Source: Pedobacter sp. BAL39
GTDB taxonomy: Bacteria; Bacteroidota; Bacteroidia; Sphingobacteriales; Sphingobacteriaceae
NCBI RefSeq assembly: GCF_000170795.1
Contig: NZ_ABCM01000002.1
Location: 1 to 64,000, forward strand
Direction of reading: 5' to 3'
DNA: 64,000 nucleotides
Each line of letters starts with the position of its first letter. The stretch's first letter is position 1. This document shows, piece after piece, positions 18,014 through 24,667 of this stretch. The position numbers were made by a program, and so were the translations under genes. A model generated the notes under the pieces. That model had not been told where the DNA came from. It was given only the letters and a program-made list of their open reading frames with translations, and ran no database searches.

Positions 18014-19192
18014 TTATCCGGGTAACAACATCACTTTGACATGGTCCCCTGTTTTAAATTCCTGCGTGTTTTCAGGTAAACAAATCAGACAGTTGGCGTT
18101 TGCAAAAGAGCTGAGCCTGAATGATTCCTGTGCATGTAGTGCAGTTGCTTTGCCATTTTCATAATGACCTTTCAGAAACTGAAACAGCCCTGCAGGTTTT
18201 TGATAGCCGTGACTAAGCTGAGCCTCAATTTCCTTCACGCTGTTGTCTTTTCTCGACAAAGTTTTTAGCGCTGGGAGTACATAGTTGTAATAACAATTCA
18301 GCACAGAAGATGGATTTCCCGGTAGCCCGAAAATCAGTTTTTCCTCCTTCATGCCGAAGAACAATGGTTTCCCAGGTTTCTGTTTTACTTTGTGAAAGAT
18401 CTGCTGGATACCGCAACGTTGTGATGCTTCAATCACAAAATCGTAATCTCCCACACTTACCCCCCCGGTGAGTAGAATAACATCATTTTTCTCGAGCTCT
18501 GACTTCAGAACGGTAGTCAGTATTTCAAGATCGTCGTCAGCTTCGACAATGCTCAATTCTCCAATACCTTCTGCCTTTAAGGCGGCAGAGAGGGAGTAGG
18601 AGTTGGACTCATAAACCTGACCGAAGCTCAGGGCCTGTCCAGGTTGCTGAAGTTCCTTTCCTGTGAGGATGAGGGATACCCTGGGCATCGGATAGACTTC
18701 GACATTGGTAATGCCAATCCCGGCAAGAAATCCCAGTGCGGCCGGGCCAAGTAAACTTCCTTTGGGCATGGCCAGTGCACCGGCTCCGACTTCAGCACCT
18801 CGCTCACGCACGTTGGCGCCCTTTACCAGCTGGAGATCATCGACAACCACTTTGATACCCTGGCGAGTGACTTTCTCCTGCATCACAACAGTGTCGGCGC
18901 CTTCAGGTAGTGGTGCTCCTGTAAAAATCCGCGTGCTCTGGCCATTTCGTATCGTCAGCTGCGCAGCCGTGCCAGCAGCCATTTCTCCGATTACAGAGAG
19001 TTCTAAATCCCGGTCGCCGAAGATAAGGGCATATCCATCCATGGAGGACTGTCTGAAAGCAGGGATGTCATATGGCGCATACACATCCGCGGCAAGTGTG
19101 TGTCCGAAGGCGGCTCTCAGCTCCGATGTGACGGGCTGAAGTGGCCTTATGTTCGCGTTGATCAGTTTTTTTGCCTCTTCTACGGTAATCAT
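18014..19192 (-). CDS. moeA: Molybdopterin molybdotransferase MoeA
   Basis: The protein has 392 residues and inserts molybdate into adenylated molybdopterin. The N-terminal part shows AAFGHTLAADVYAPYDIPAF followed by the signature SSMDGYAL. The central MoCF-binding domain has LLTGGVSVGDYDFV and IFGLPGNPSSVLNCYYNY. The C-terminal beta domain ends VKVMLLPG. It begins 6 bp after moaA and precedes the one larger gap of the operon. Confidence 0.94.
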   Translation of the reverse strand: MITVEEAKKLINANIRPLQPVTSELRAAFGHTLAADVYAPYDIPAFRQSSMDGYALIFGDRDLELSVIGEMAAGTAAQLTIRNGQSTRIFTGAPLPEGADTVVMQEKVTRQGIKVVVDDLQLVKGANVRERGAEVGAGALAMPKGSLLGPAALGFLAGIGITNVEVYPMPRVSLILTGKELQQPGQALSFGQVYESNSYSLSAALKAEGIGELSIVEADDDLEILTTVLKSELEKNDVILLTGGVSVGDYDFVIEASQRCGIQQIFHKVKQKPGKPLFFGMKEEKLIFGLPGNPSSVLNCYYNYVLPALKTLSRKDNSVKEIEAQLSHGYQKPAGLFQFLKGHYENGKATALHAQESFRLSSFANANCLICLPENTQEFKTGDHVKVMLLPG

Positions 19193-19198
19193 GTAAAA

Positions 19199-20179
19199 TT
19201 ATCCCCCAATGGTAATCATGCTTCTGTTTTTAATGTCTTCAGCATTCAGGTTTTCAAAATGTGTTTTAAGCTGTCCTCCGAGTTCCTTTTTTTTACTCCA
19301 GATGGAAGCCTGAATCAGTGGTAATACCGGCTCTCCATTCCTCAATGCTGTTAACAGATCCGTCTCACCATCAGAGAACAGGCAATTTTTTAACTTACCG
19401 TCGGCAGTGAGGCGCATCCTGTTGCAGCTGCTGCAAAAAGGGGCAGTCATAGTGCTGATGATGGCAAAAGACCCCTCATGGCCGGGAATCAGAAAACTTT
19501 TCGCTGTATCATGAGCTGCACCTTCAACAGGCAGAACGGTAAAGTCCTTCGCGATGGATGCCAGGATCTCCTCCAGTGAAAACATCTTGTTGCTGGTCCA
19601 TTTATTGCCACTAAAGGGCATGAATTCTATAAATCTGATTTGTATGGGATGGTGTTTAGTCCAGTCGATGAAATCCTTGATCTCATCATCATTAAGTCCT
19701 TTCATTACCACCATGTTTATTTTTACTTTAACCTTGTGGTGAAGCAGCAGCTCTATGTTGCTGCGTACCTGATGGAACACGTCGCGGCGGGTAATGAGCT
19801 TGAACTTTTCCGGTTGAAGGGTATCCAGACTAATGTTGACCGTTCTGATCCCTGCTTCCAGCATGACGGGCAACATTTCGGCAATGCGCGTACCGTTGGT
19901 TGTGATCACCAGCTCTACAGGGAGTTTTCCGAGCGCTGAGATAATGGCCGCTGCATCTTTGCGTACGAGCGGCTCACCGCCGGTCAGACGGATTTTTTTA
20001 ACTCCCTGGGCGACGAATGTACCTGCAAGTTCCATGATCTCATGCGGTTGCATGAGTCTGGATGCGGGACTAAAATCGTAATCCTCCTCCGGCATACAAT
20101 AAAAGCAGCGAAAGTTGCAGTTATCAGTTAGTGATATCCGCAGGTAATCATGCACTCTTCCAAAAGAATCTGCTATCAT
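19199..20179 (-). CDS. moaA: GTP 3',8-cyclase MoaA (radical SAM)
   Basis: The protein has 326 residues and catalyses the first step of molybdopterin synthesis from GTP. The radical-SAM cluster motif is CNFRCFYC (Cys21, 25, 28). The SAM-binding glycine motif is LTGGEPLVRK. A second cluster motif near the C-terminus has CX2CX13C spacing (CSSCNRMRL ... NCLF). The protein ends in GG, as in functional MoaA, where the tail reaches the active site. The ATG overlaps the stop of the MocA-like gene by one base (TAATG). Confidence 0.95.
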   Translation of the reverse strand: MIADSFGRVHDYLRISLTDNCNFRCFYCMPEEDYDFSPASRLMQPHEIMELAGTFVAQGVKKIRLTGGEPLVRKDAAAIISALGKLPVELVITTNGTRIAEMLPVMLEAGIRTVNISLDTLQPEKFKLITRRDVFHQVRSNIELLLHHKVKVKINMVVMKGLNDDEIKDFIDWTKHHPIQIRFIEFMPFSGNKWTSNKMFSLEEILASIAKDFTVLPVEGAAHDTAKSFLIPGHEGSFAIISTMTAPFCSSCNRMRLTADGKLKNCLFSDGETDLLTALRNGEPVLPLIQASIWSKKKELGGQLKTHFENLNAEDIKNRSMITIGG

Positions 20180-20763
20180 TATGACTGGATTAAATGTTTA
20201 TAGTCTTGTTCCGTGTCAATGTCAATATGGCCAAGCTCAAAATCAATGGCATCAACATCTTCACTGTATAATTTTATCAGGCTTTTTGCTCCGTTTTTTC
20301 CCTTGAGGGACAACAGGGCTTCAAAATATTTCTTATTGAACAGGGCAGGGCTACCCAGGGTACCTGAATAGCTGCTTGCCACAATTCCTTTTCCGCTGCT
20401 TTGCTGTTTTTGGATGAGGCTTTCCAATACAGCTGACCGGATGAAAACCTGATCTGCAACCATCAGGATGATGTTGTCCAGTTCAGGGGCCATTTTTATT
20501 GCCTCAGATAGTCCGGCAATGATGCTGGAGGACATTCCTTGTTGCCAGTGGTCATTGATGAGGTATGAAGCGGCCTGCAGTTGTTGTGCGGTGATCTCTT
20601 CAGCATATGCACCGAGCACCACAATCAGTGGTTTACATCCCGTTTTAAGTGCTTCTGCAGTGACAATATCCAGAAATGTTTTTCCCTGATAAGTCATTAG
20701 CTGTTTAGGTTTGCCCATCCTGCTTGAATTTCCCGCCGCCAATATGATCATCCCTGTTCCCAT
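20179..20763 (-). CDS. MocA/MobA-like molybdenum cofactor nucleotidyltransferase
   Basis: The protein has 194 residues with the nucleotidyltransferase signature LAAGNSSRMGKPKQLM and a central QGMSSSIIAGL plus MVADQVF. Its pattern is closest to the MocA branch, which adds CMP to molybdopterin for the xanthine dehydrogenase family, rather than to MobA, which adds GMP for DMSO-reductase-type enzymes. The neighbouring XdhC gene agrees with that. The start is 2 bp after the xdhC stop. The nucleotide actually used is inference. Confidence 0.82.
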   Translation of the reverse strand: MGTGMIILAAGNSSRMGKPKQLMTYQGKTFLDIVTAEALKTGCKPLIVVLGAYAEEITAQQLQAASYLINDHWQQGMSSSIIAGLSEAIKMAPELDNIILMVADQVFIRSAVLESLIQKQQSSGKGIVASSYSGTLGSPALFNKKYFEALLSLKGKNGAKSLIKLYSEDVDAIDFELGHIDIDTEQDYKHLIQS

Positions 20764-20765
20764 CG

Positions 20766-21896
20766 CTAGCCCTGAATGATTTCATGAATGTGGATTGCTG
20801 TTTTTTTATCCTTTAACGGGATGGCTGAAGCCCCGGAAAAGACAGCTTTAATTTCAGACAATATGGAGATGGCAATTTCTTCAGCAGTTTCCGCACCGAT
20901 GTCCAGACCTACTGGTCCATGGAGCCGTTGCTCCTTGCGACTTTCGTCCCTGTCCAGCTCTTCCAGCATCCTGATGAGCTTTTTTCTGGGACCCAATGAG
21001 CCGATGTATCTGGTGCTGGTATCCATGAGGAGGTTCAGGAGTTCCATATCGTAATTATAATTATGTGTCATCAGCACAAAAGCCGTCTGTTCATCAATAA
21101 TTATCTTTTCCATCAATTGTGCCGGCTTTGCAACCCATACTTCTTTAGCATGCGGAAAACGCGTTGCCGTGGCATGGGTAGGACGCCCATCAACCACCAT
21201 TACTTCCCAGCCCAGCAGCCAGGCCATTTGTGCCAGTGGCTGTGCATCGTTGCCCGCTCCGGCGATGATCAGCGAAATGGGAGGGGGGATAAATTCCAGC
21301 AATGCTTCGCTGGCTACATCATCGATGCGGTAGGATTTTACAACTGACCCTTTTCGTTCCAGCACCCGATGCGCATCAGCACGCAGCTGACCGGTTATCT
21401 TGCTGTTTTTTTTACTGATATTACCTTTGATTAACAACTGATCTGTATTCAGAAACATGCAAGTACCAGGCTGTTGCTGGTCATGCAGGGAAAACAGCAC
21501 CGCGAGGACACTGTCTTTCCGTTGCTCCTGAACTGCAGTCAACAAAGCAATGGGATGCAGTTCATCTGCTGTATTGATGGGTTCAAAAAGAATATATACA
21601 ATGCCATTGCATCCCAACTGAACACCCAAGCGCGCATCGTCTTCATCTGTGGTGTCATAGGTGACCAGTTTGTTTTCCTGCTGATGGATCGCAGCGCGCG
21701 CCTTTCTCAGCGCATCACCTTCCAGGCAACCCCCACTGATGGCACCCGTAAGTTGACCGTCTTCCGTAACCAACATCCTGGCACCGGCCCTTCGGTAAGA
21801 CGAACCTTCCACCTTCACTACAGTCGCCAGCGCAGTTCTCTTGCGTTCTTTTTCAGCAATGTGATAGGCCTTTAAGATGTCAGCAATCTCTTTCAT
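20766..21896 (-). CDS. XdhC/CoxI-family molybdoenzyme maturation factor
   Basis: From the ATG at 21896 the protein has 376 residues; the upstream in-frame ATG at 21941 lies too close to the promoter and is less likely. The N-terminal XdhC_CoxI domain has EGSSYRRAGARMLV and GAISGGCLEGD. The C-terminal Rossmann-like XdhC_C domain has LIIAGAGNDAQPLAQMAWLLGW and VLMTHNYNYDMELL. XdhC proteins bind sulfurated cofactor and insert it into xanthine dehydrogenase-type enzymes. It is the first gene of the Moco operon, yet no such enzyme is in the window. Confidence 0.9.
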   Translation of the reverse strand: MKEIADILKAYHIAEKERKRTALATVVKVEGSSYRRAGARMLVTEDGQLTGAISGGCLEGDALRKARAAIHQQENKLVTYDTTDEDDARLGVQLGCNGIVYILFEPINTADELHPIALLTAVQEQRKDSVLAVLFSLHDQQQPGTCMFLNTDQLLIKGNISKKNSKITGQLRADAHRVLERKGSVVKSYRIDDVASEALLEFIPPPISLIIAGAGNDAQPLAQMAWLLGWEVMVVDGRPTHATATRFPHAKEVWVAKPAQLMEKIIIDEQTAFVLMTHNYNYDMELLNLLMDTSTRYIGSLGPRKKLIRMLEELDRDESRKEQRLHGPVGLDIGAETAEEIAISILSEIKAVFSGASAIPLKDKKTAIHIHEIIQG

Positions 21897-21929
21897 GTGA
21901 TAATTAACAGGGCAATTGATGGATTCAAC

Positions 21930-21952
21930 CAAAGATAACACCCATCAGGGTG
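21930..21952 (-). promoter_or_regulatory. Promoter and candidate operator of the Moco operon
   Basis: The minus strand reads TATCTTTG at 21937-21930, an exact -7 match 33 bp before the xdhC ATG at 21896. Immediately upstream, CACCC-ATCA-GGGTG (21939-21952) is a perfect inverted repeat placed between the -7 and -33 positions, as a repressor site would be. Read on the plus strand, the same repeat is followed by seven Ts and could terminate antisense transcription. Confidence 0.5.
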
Positions 21953-22027
21953 CATTTTTTTATGAATTTCAAACAAAATCTTATAAATAACAAATAAAGT
22001 ACACAAGGACGACTTTTGTTTCGATTA

Positions 22028-22609
22028 CTATCGGAATTGTTTTGGTTTCAGCTGCTGAGCAGCAAGAGTCGCAATTTCGTCGATTCTACGCTGCCTGGTT
22101 TCCGGGCGTTTTGCCAAAACCAGCCATTGCAGGATGGCTTTTTTTGCAGATGGGCTTAAGCGCTCGAAATAGATGATTGCTCCTGGATGGCTTTGAAGTT
22201 GCTGTTGCAGATCTGCCGGTACGATCAGTTCTTCTGCCTCGTCTAATGTTGTCCATGATCCATTTTGTATTGCATTTTCGATACAGACCTGACCGGCCGG
22301 AGTCATCAGTCCATCCTCAATTAGTTTCCTGACCTTTTCCTTGTTGATCTTTGACCAGACACTTCTGGGTTTTCTCTTGCAAAAAAACTGCCTGAACTGA
22401 TCGCTTCCAAGAGAGATCCGCGTACTGTCTATCCATCCAAAGCAAAGTGCCTCGTCGACAGCATCACTATAAGTCACCGTGGGGATACCCGCATTTTTCT
22501 TGTGATAAACAAGCCAGACAGACTGTTTACACTCATGATTTTTTATCAACCATGCCCTCCAGTCCTGCCGGCTTGCAGGACAAAAAGTTTCCAGCTCTTT
22601 TTCTCCCAT
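22028..22609 (-). CDS. YdeI/OmpD-associated family protein
   Basis: The protein has 193 residues. It matches the YdeI-like family: FCPASRQDWRAWLIKNH at the start, SVWLVYHKKN, the core DEALCFGWIDSTR, FFCKRKPRSVWSKINKEKV, and a C-terminal helical part with LSPSAKKAILQW and AKRPETRQRRIDEI, the bacteriocin-protection-type tail. The biochemical function of the family is poorly known. It is transcribed alone, 86 bp or more from the Moco promoter and in the same direction. Confidence 0.85.
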   Translation of the reverse strand: MGEKELETFCPASRQDWRAWLIKNHECKQSVWLVYHKKNAGIPTVTYSDAVDEALCFGWIDSTRISLGSDQFRQFFCKRKPRSVWSKINKEKVRKLIEDGLMTPAGQVCIENAIQNGSWTTLDEAEELIVPADLQQQLQSHPGAIIYFERLSPSAKKAILQWLVLAKRPETRQRRIDEIATLAAQQLKPKQFR

Positions 22610-22616
22610 TTGCTGA

Positions 22617-22796
22617 TTATTTCATAACGATGATCACCATACCTACAATAAACATACCTAATAAATGATAACTTCCGGTGATGACGCCATATAGGATCGG
22701 CCTTGAAATATTGGGGTTAATGGCAAGGAAGCTACAAAAGCCAGGAATACGCTTACCGGGTTCAAATTTGCTAATTGAATGATCATAAATTGTTTT
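22617..22796 (-). pseudogene. Remnant of a small membrane-protein gene (possibly DUF1761-like)
   Basis: The minus strand contains a frame without its own start codon that ends ILYGVITGSYHLLGMFIV then GMVIIVMK and TAA at 22619-22617. This looks like the last transmembrane segment of a small integral membrane protein. The YHL-plus-glycine pattern weakly recalls DUF1761. A second frame in the same stretch starts MIIQLANLNPVSVFLAF, like the N-terminus of the same family. That suggests a gene collapsed by a large deletion and frameshift. It overlaps no other gene and fills most of the 366-bp gap from 22610. Confidence 0.35.
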
Positions 22797-22905
22797 TTAC
22801 ATTGTGTGCCGCAAATTTAAGATGCCAAATGACGGAGGTATGTCAGGGGTGGGTGAGGCGTCACATAAATAAAATCCTGGGTTAGTATAAATAATGTATA
22901 GTTGA

Positions 22906-22936
22906 TTTGTAGTCTTTATGGAAAGCACTATATTTG
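22906..22936 (+). promoter_or_regulatory. Complete Bacteroidota promoter of the FGE gene
   Basis: TTTG at 22906-22909, a 19-bp spacer, then TATATTTG at 22929-22936. Both the -33 and -7 boxes match consensus. Transcription would begin near 22943, giving a leader of about 33 nt before the ATG at 22976. It is the best promoter in the window. Confidence 0.8.
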
Positions 22937-22975
22937 ATGGGTACCGAACCTTAAATATCTACAGAAGTAAAGAAT

Positions 22976-24115
22976 ATGCGAAGAGACCTCACCAAATTAC
23001 TTTTCCTGATGTGCACAACCCTGGAGATGGCTTGCAGCGGGGGTAAGGCAAATAATGTCTCCGGAAGTACTGATAATCGAAAACTATATAAAGATTCCGT
23101 TGCCATTTGTTGTGAATCCAATATCCCATCCCGTTTTGCGGTTCAGAGACTGGATGCTGCAATCAAACCGCTGAAAGGTATCGTCCGTAAAAATATGGTC
23201 TGGATTGATGGAGGAACATTCTCTATGGGTGCGGACAATGATCAGGCCGCTCAGGATGAGTATCCTAAACATAATGTAACGGTAGACGGGTTCTGGATAG
23301 ATGTTACTGAAGTCACCAATAAACAGTTTGCTGAATTCGTGAAAGCAACAGGTTATGTGACGACTGCCGAAAGAAAACCCGATTGGGAAGAACTGAAAAA
23401 ACAAGTTCCTCCCGGAACGCCTAAGCCCGACGAGAGTTTGCTGGTGCCGGCATCGCTTGTTTTTAAAGCTCCCGGAAATGAGGTGTCCTTAAATGATTAT
23501 ACCCAATGGTGGGAGTGGACAAAAGGGGCAAACTGGAGAAAACCACATGGCGCGGACAGTGAATGGAGTGCTAAAGATGATTACCCCGTGGTTCATGTCT
23601 CCTGGGAAGATGCGCAGGCTTATTGCAAATGGGCAGGCACTAGGTTGCCTACAGAAGCAGAGTGGGAGCTGGCCGCCAGAGGACGATTGAAAAATAATAT
23701 CTATCCCTGGGGCAATGAATCTGTGAATATCGGAAAACCCAAAGCCAATTCCTGGCAAGGTACATTTCCTGTCAAAAACACGCTGGAGGATAAATACTAC
23801 CTTGCGGCACCTGTAAAATCTTTTCCGCCGAATGGATACGGATTGTACGATATGGCCGGCAATGTATGGGAATGGTGCGCCGATCTCTACCATAGCAATT
23901 ACTACCAGGAGGTAAAATCCGGAGTCAAAAATCCCAAAGGCCCGGGCAGCAGCTTCGACCCGGATGAACCGCATACAGAGAAACATGTGCTGAGGGGAGG
24001 TTCCTTCCTGTGCAATGACAGCTATTGTTCTGGATATCGCGTTGCCAGAAGGATGAAAAGTAGCGGCGACAGCAGCATGGAACATGTTGGATTCCGTTGT
24101 GTCCGCGATAAATAA
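22976..24115 (+). CDS. Formylglycine-generating enzyme (sulfatase activator) lipoprotein
   Basis: The protein has 379 residues. The N-terminus has a hydrophobic stretch and a lipobox-like MACSGGK, so it is probably a lipoprotein or exported. The FGE-sulfatase domain (about 65-379) shows MVWIDGGTFSMGADN, VDGFWIDVTEVTNKQFAEF, RLPTEAEWELAARG, GNVWEWCADLY and RGGSFLCNDSYCSGYRVA. Cys346 and Cys351 occupy the positions of the two catalytic cysteines of human SUMF1, so it should oxidise a sulfatase Cys to formylglycine. Its target is probably the Cys-type sulfatase at 29300. Many FGE-fold proteins lack these cysteines; this one keeps both. Confidence 0.9.
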   Translation: MRRDLTKLLFLMCTTLEMACSGGKANNVSGSTDNRKLYKDSVAICCESNIPSRFAVQRLDAAIKPLKGIVRKNMVWIDGGTFSMGADNDQAAQDEYPKHNVTVDGFWIDVTEVTNKQFAEFVKATGYVTTAERKPDWEELKKQVPPGTPKPDESLLVPASLVFKAPGNEVSLNDYTQWWEWTKGANWRKPHGADSEWSAKDDYPVVHVSWEDAQAYCKWAGTRLPTEAEWELAARGRLKNNIYPWGNESVNIGKPKANSWQGTFPVKNTLEDKYYLAAPVKSFPPNGYGLYDMAGNVWEWCADLYHSNYYQEVKSGVKNPKGPGSSFDPDEPHTEKHVLRGGSFLCNDSYCSGYRVARRMKSSGDSSMEHVGFRCVRDK

Positions 24116-24217
24116 CATGATCTCGTCAAATAGTCCATTTTCACATCTGTTGGAAATCAGTGATTTAAGAGAATAAAAATAAAAACAATTAAGTATACTG
24201 TTTTAGTCGTCTTTTCA

Positions 24218-24225
24218 CTATGTTT
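24218..24225 (+). promoter_or_regulatory. -7 promoter element before the Cys-rich small ORF
   Basis: TATGTTTG matches TAnnTTTG exactly. The start of transcription would be near 24232, about 20 nt before the ATG of the small ORF at 24252. A -33 TTTG at the right spacing is not seen. Confidence 0.5.
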
Positions 24226-24251
24226 GCAGGACAACCAAAAGAAATTCGGCT

Positions 24252-24380
24252 ATGCCTGCTTCTGTTCAAACTCAACCTTTCTACCCTTTGACTCCGGCTC
24301 CGGAGTTGTTCACATTCAGTGCCTGTCGTCCCTATACCTGTTGTTGTAGTGACGACAAGGTATGCTGCAAGCCGTTTTAG
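24252..24380 (+). CDS. 42-residue cysteine-rich small protein or leader peptide
   Basis: ATG at 24252 to TAG at 24380 encodes 42 residues starting MPASVQTQPFYPLTPAPELF. Six cysteines cluster in the last 18 residues: Cys25, the triplet Cys30-32 (codons TGT TGT TGT) and the pair Cys38-39 (TGC TGC), ending CCKPF. There is no signal peptide. It begins about 20 nt after a predicted transcription start and lies 287 bp upstream of the susC-susD-sulfatase operon. Consecutive Cys codons in a short 5' ORF before a sulfur-related operon suggest a cysteine-responsive leader peptide. The alternative is a small metal-binding protein. There is no strong Shine-Dalgarno site, which is normal here. It could still be a chance ORF. 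Confidence 0.5.
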   Translation: MPASVQTQPFYPLTPAPELFTFSACRPYTCCCSDDKVCCKPF

Positions 24381-24667
24381 TCCAGTCAGACAGCGGTAAT
24401 TACCTATGCGGGTAACAGACTGAGTGCAGGGATCATCCTTAAGGGGGAGCGCTGCTAATGGAGCAGATCAAATGATACCCGCTTTCAAAAAACACAATCA
24501 ACCAATCAAAAATCATTAAAAGGGAAGGAGAAGATACATCGGATTACTACATCAATAAATCATAAAGGGGACGCCAAGGCATCCCCAATAAGTTAAAATT
24601 ACAGGAAACAGGTGTACAATTGGCGTTGGTGCCTGTTCCCATTCACGAATTAAAACTATTCAAAGGT
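24381..24667 (+). other. Long leader between the Cys-rich ORF and susC, with three hairpins
   Basis: This stretch has no convincing gene. Possible RNA structures are CAGTC...GACTG (24383-24422) enclosing TTACC-TATGCG-GGTAA (24400-24415), CTGCT-AATGG-AGCAG (24452-24466), and GGGGA...TCCCC (24567-24586). None is followed by a T-run, so a classical intrinsic attenuator is not evident. An in-frame TTG at 24620 could extend SusC by 16 residues but is less likely than the ATG at 24668. Confidence 0.45.

Noticed and set aside
23489..24118. 209-codon ORF antisense to the FGE gene
   Set aside because: It is a shadow of the conserved FGE domain on the other strand, with no recognisable motifs.
24381..24480. 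Known riboswitch (SAM, cobalamin or similar) in the sulfatase leader
   Set aside because: I could not match any conserved riboswitch core sequence. The structure seen is only short local hairpins.
24567..24586. GGGGA...TCCCC hairpin before susC as an intrinsic terminator
   Set aside because: It is not followed by Ts and its inner pairing is poor. Kept only as possible leader structure.
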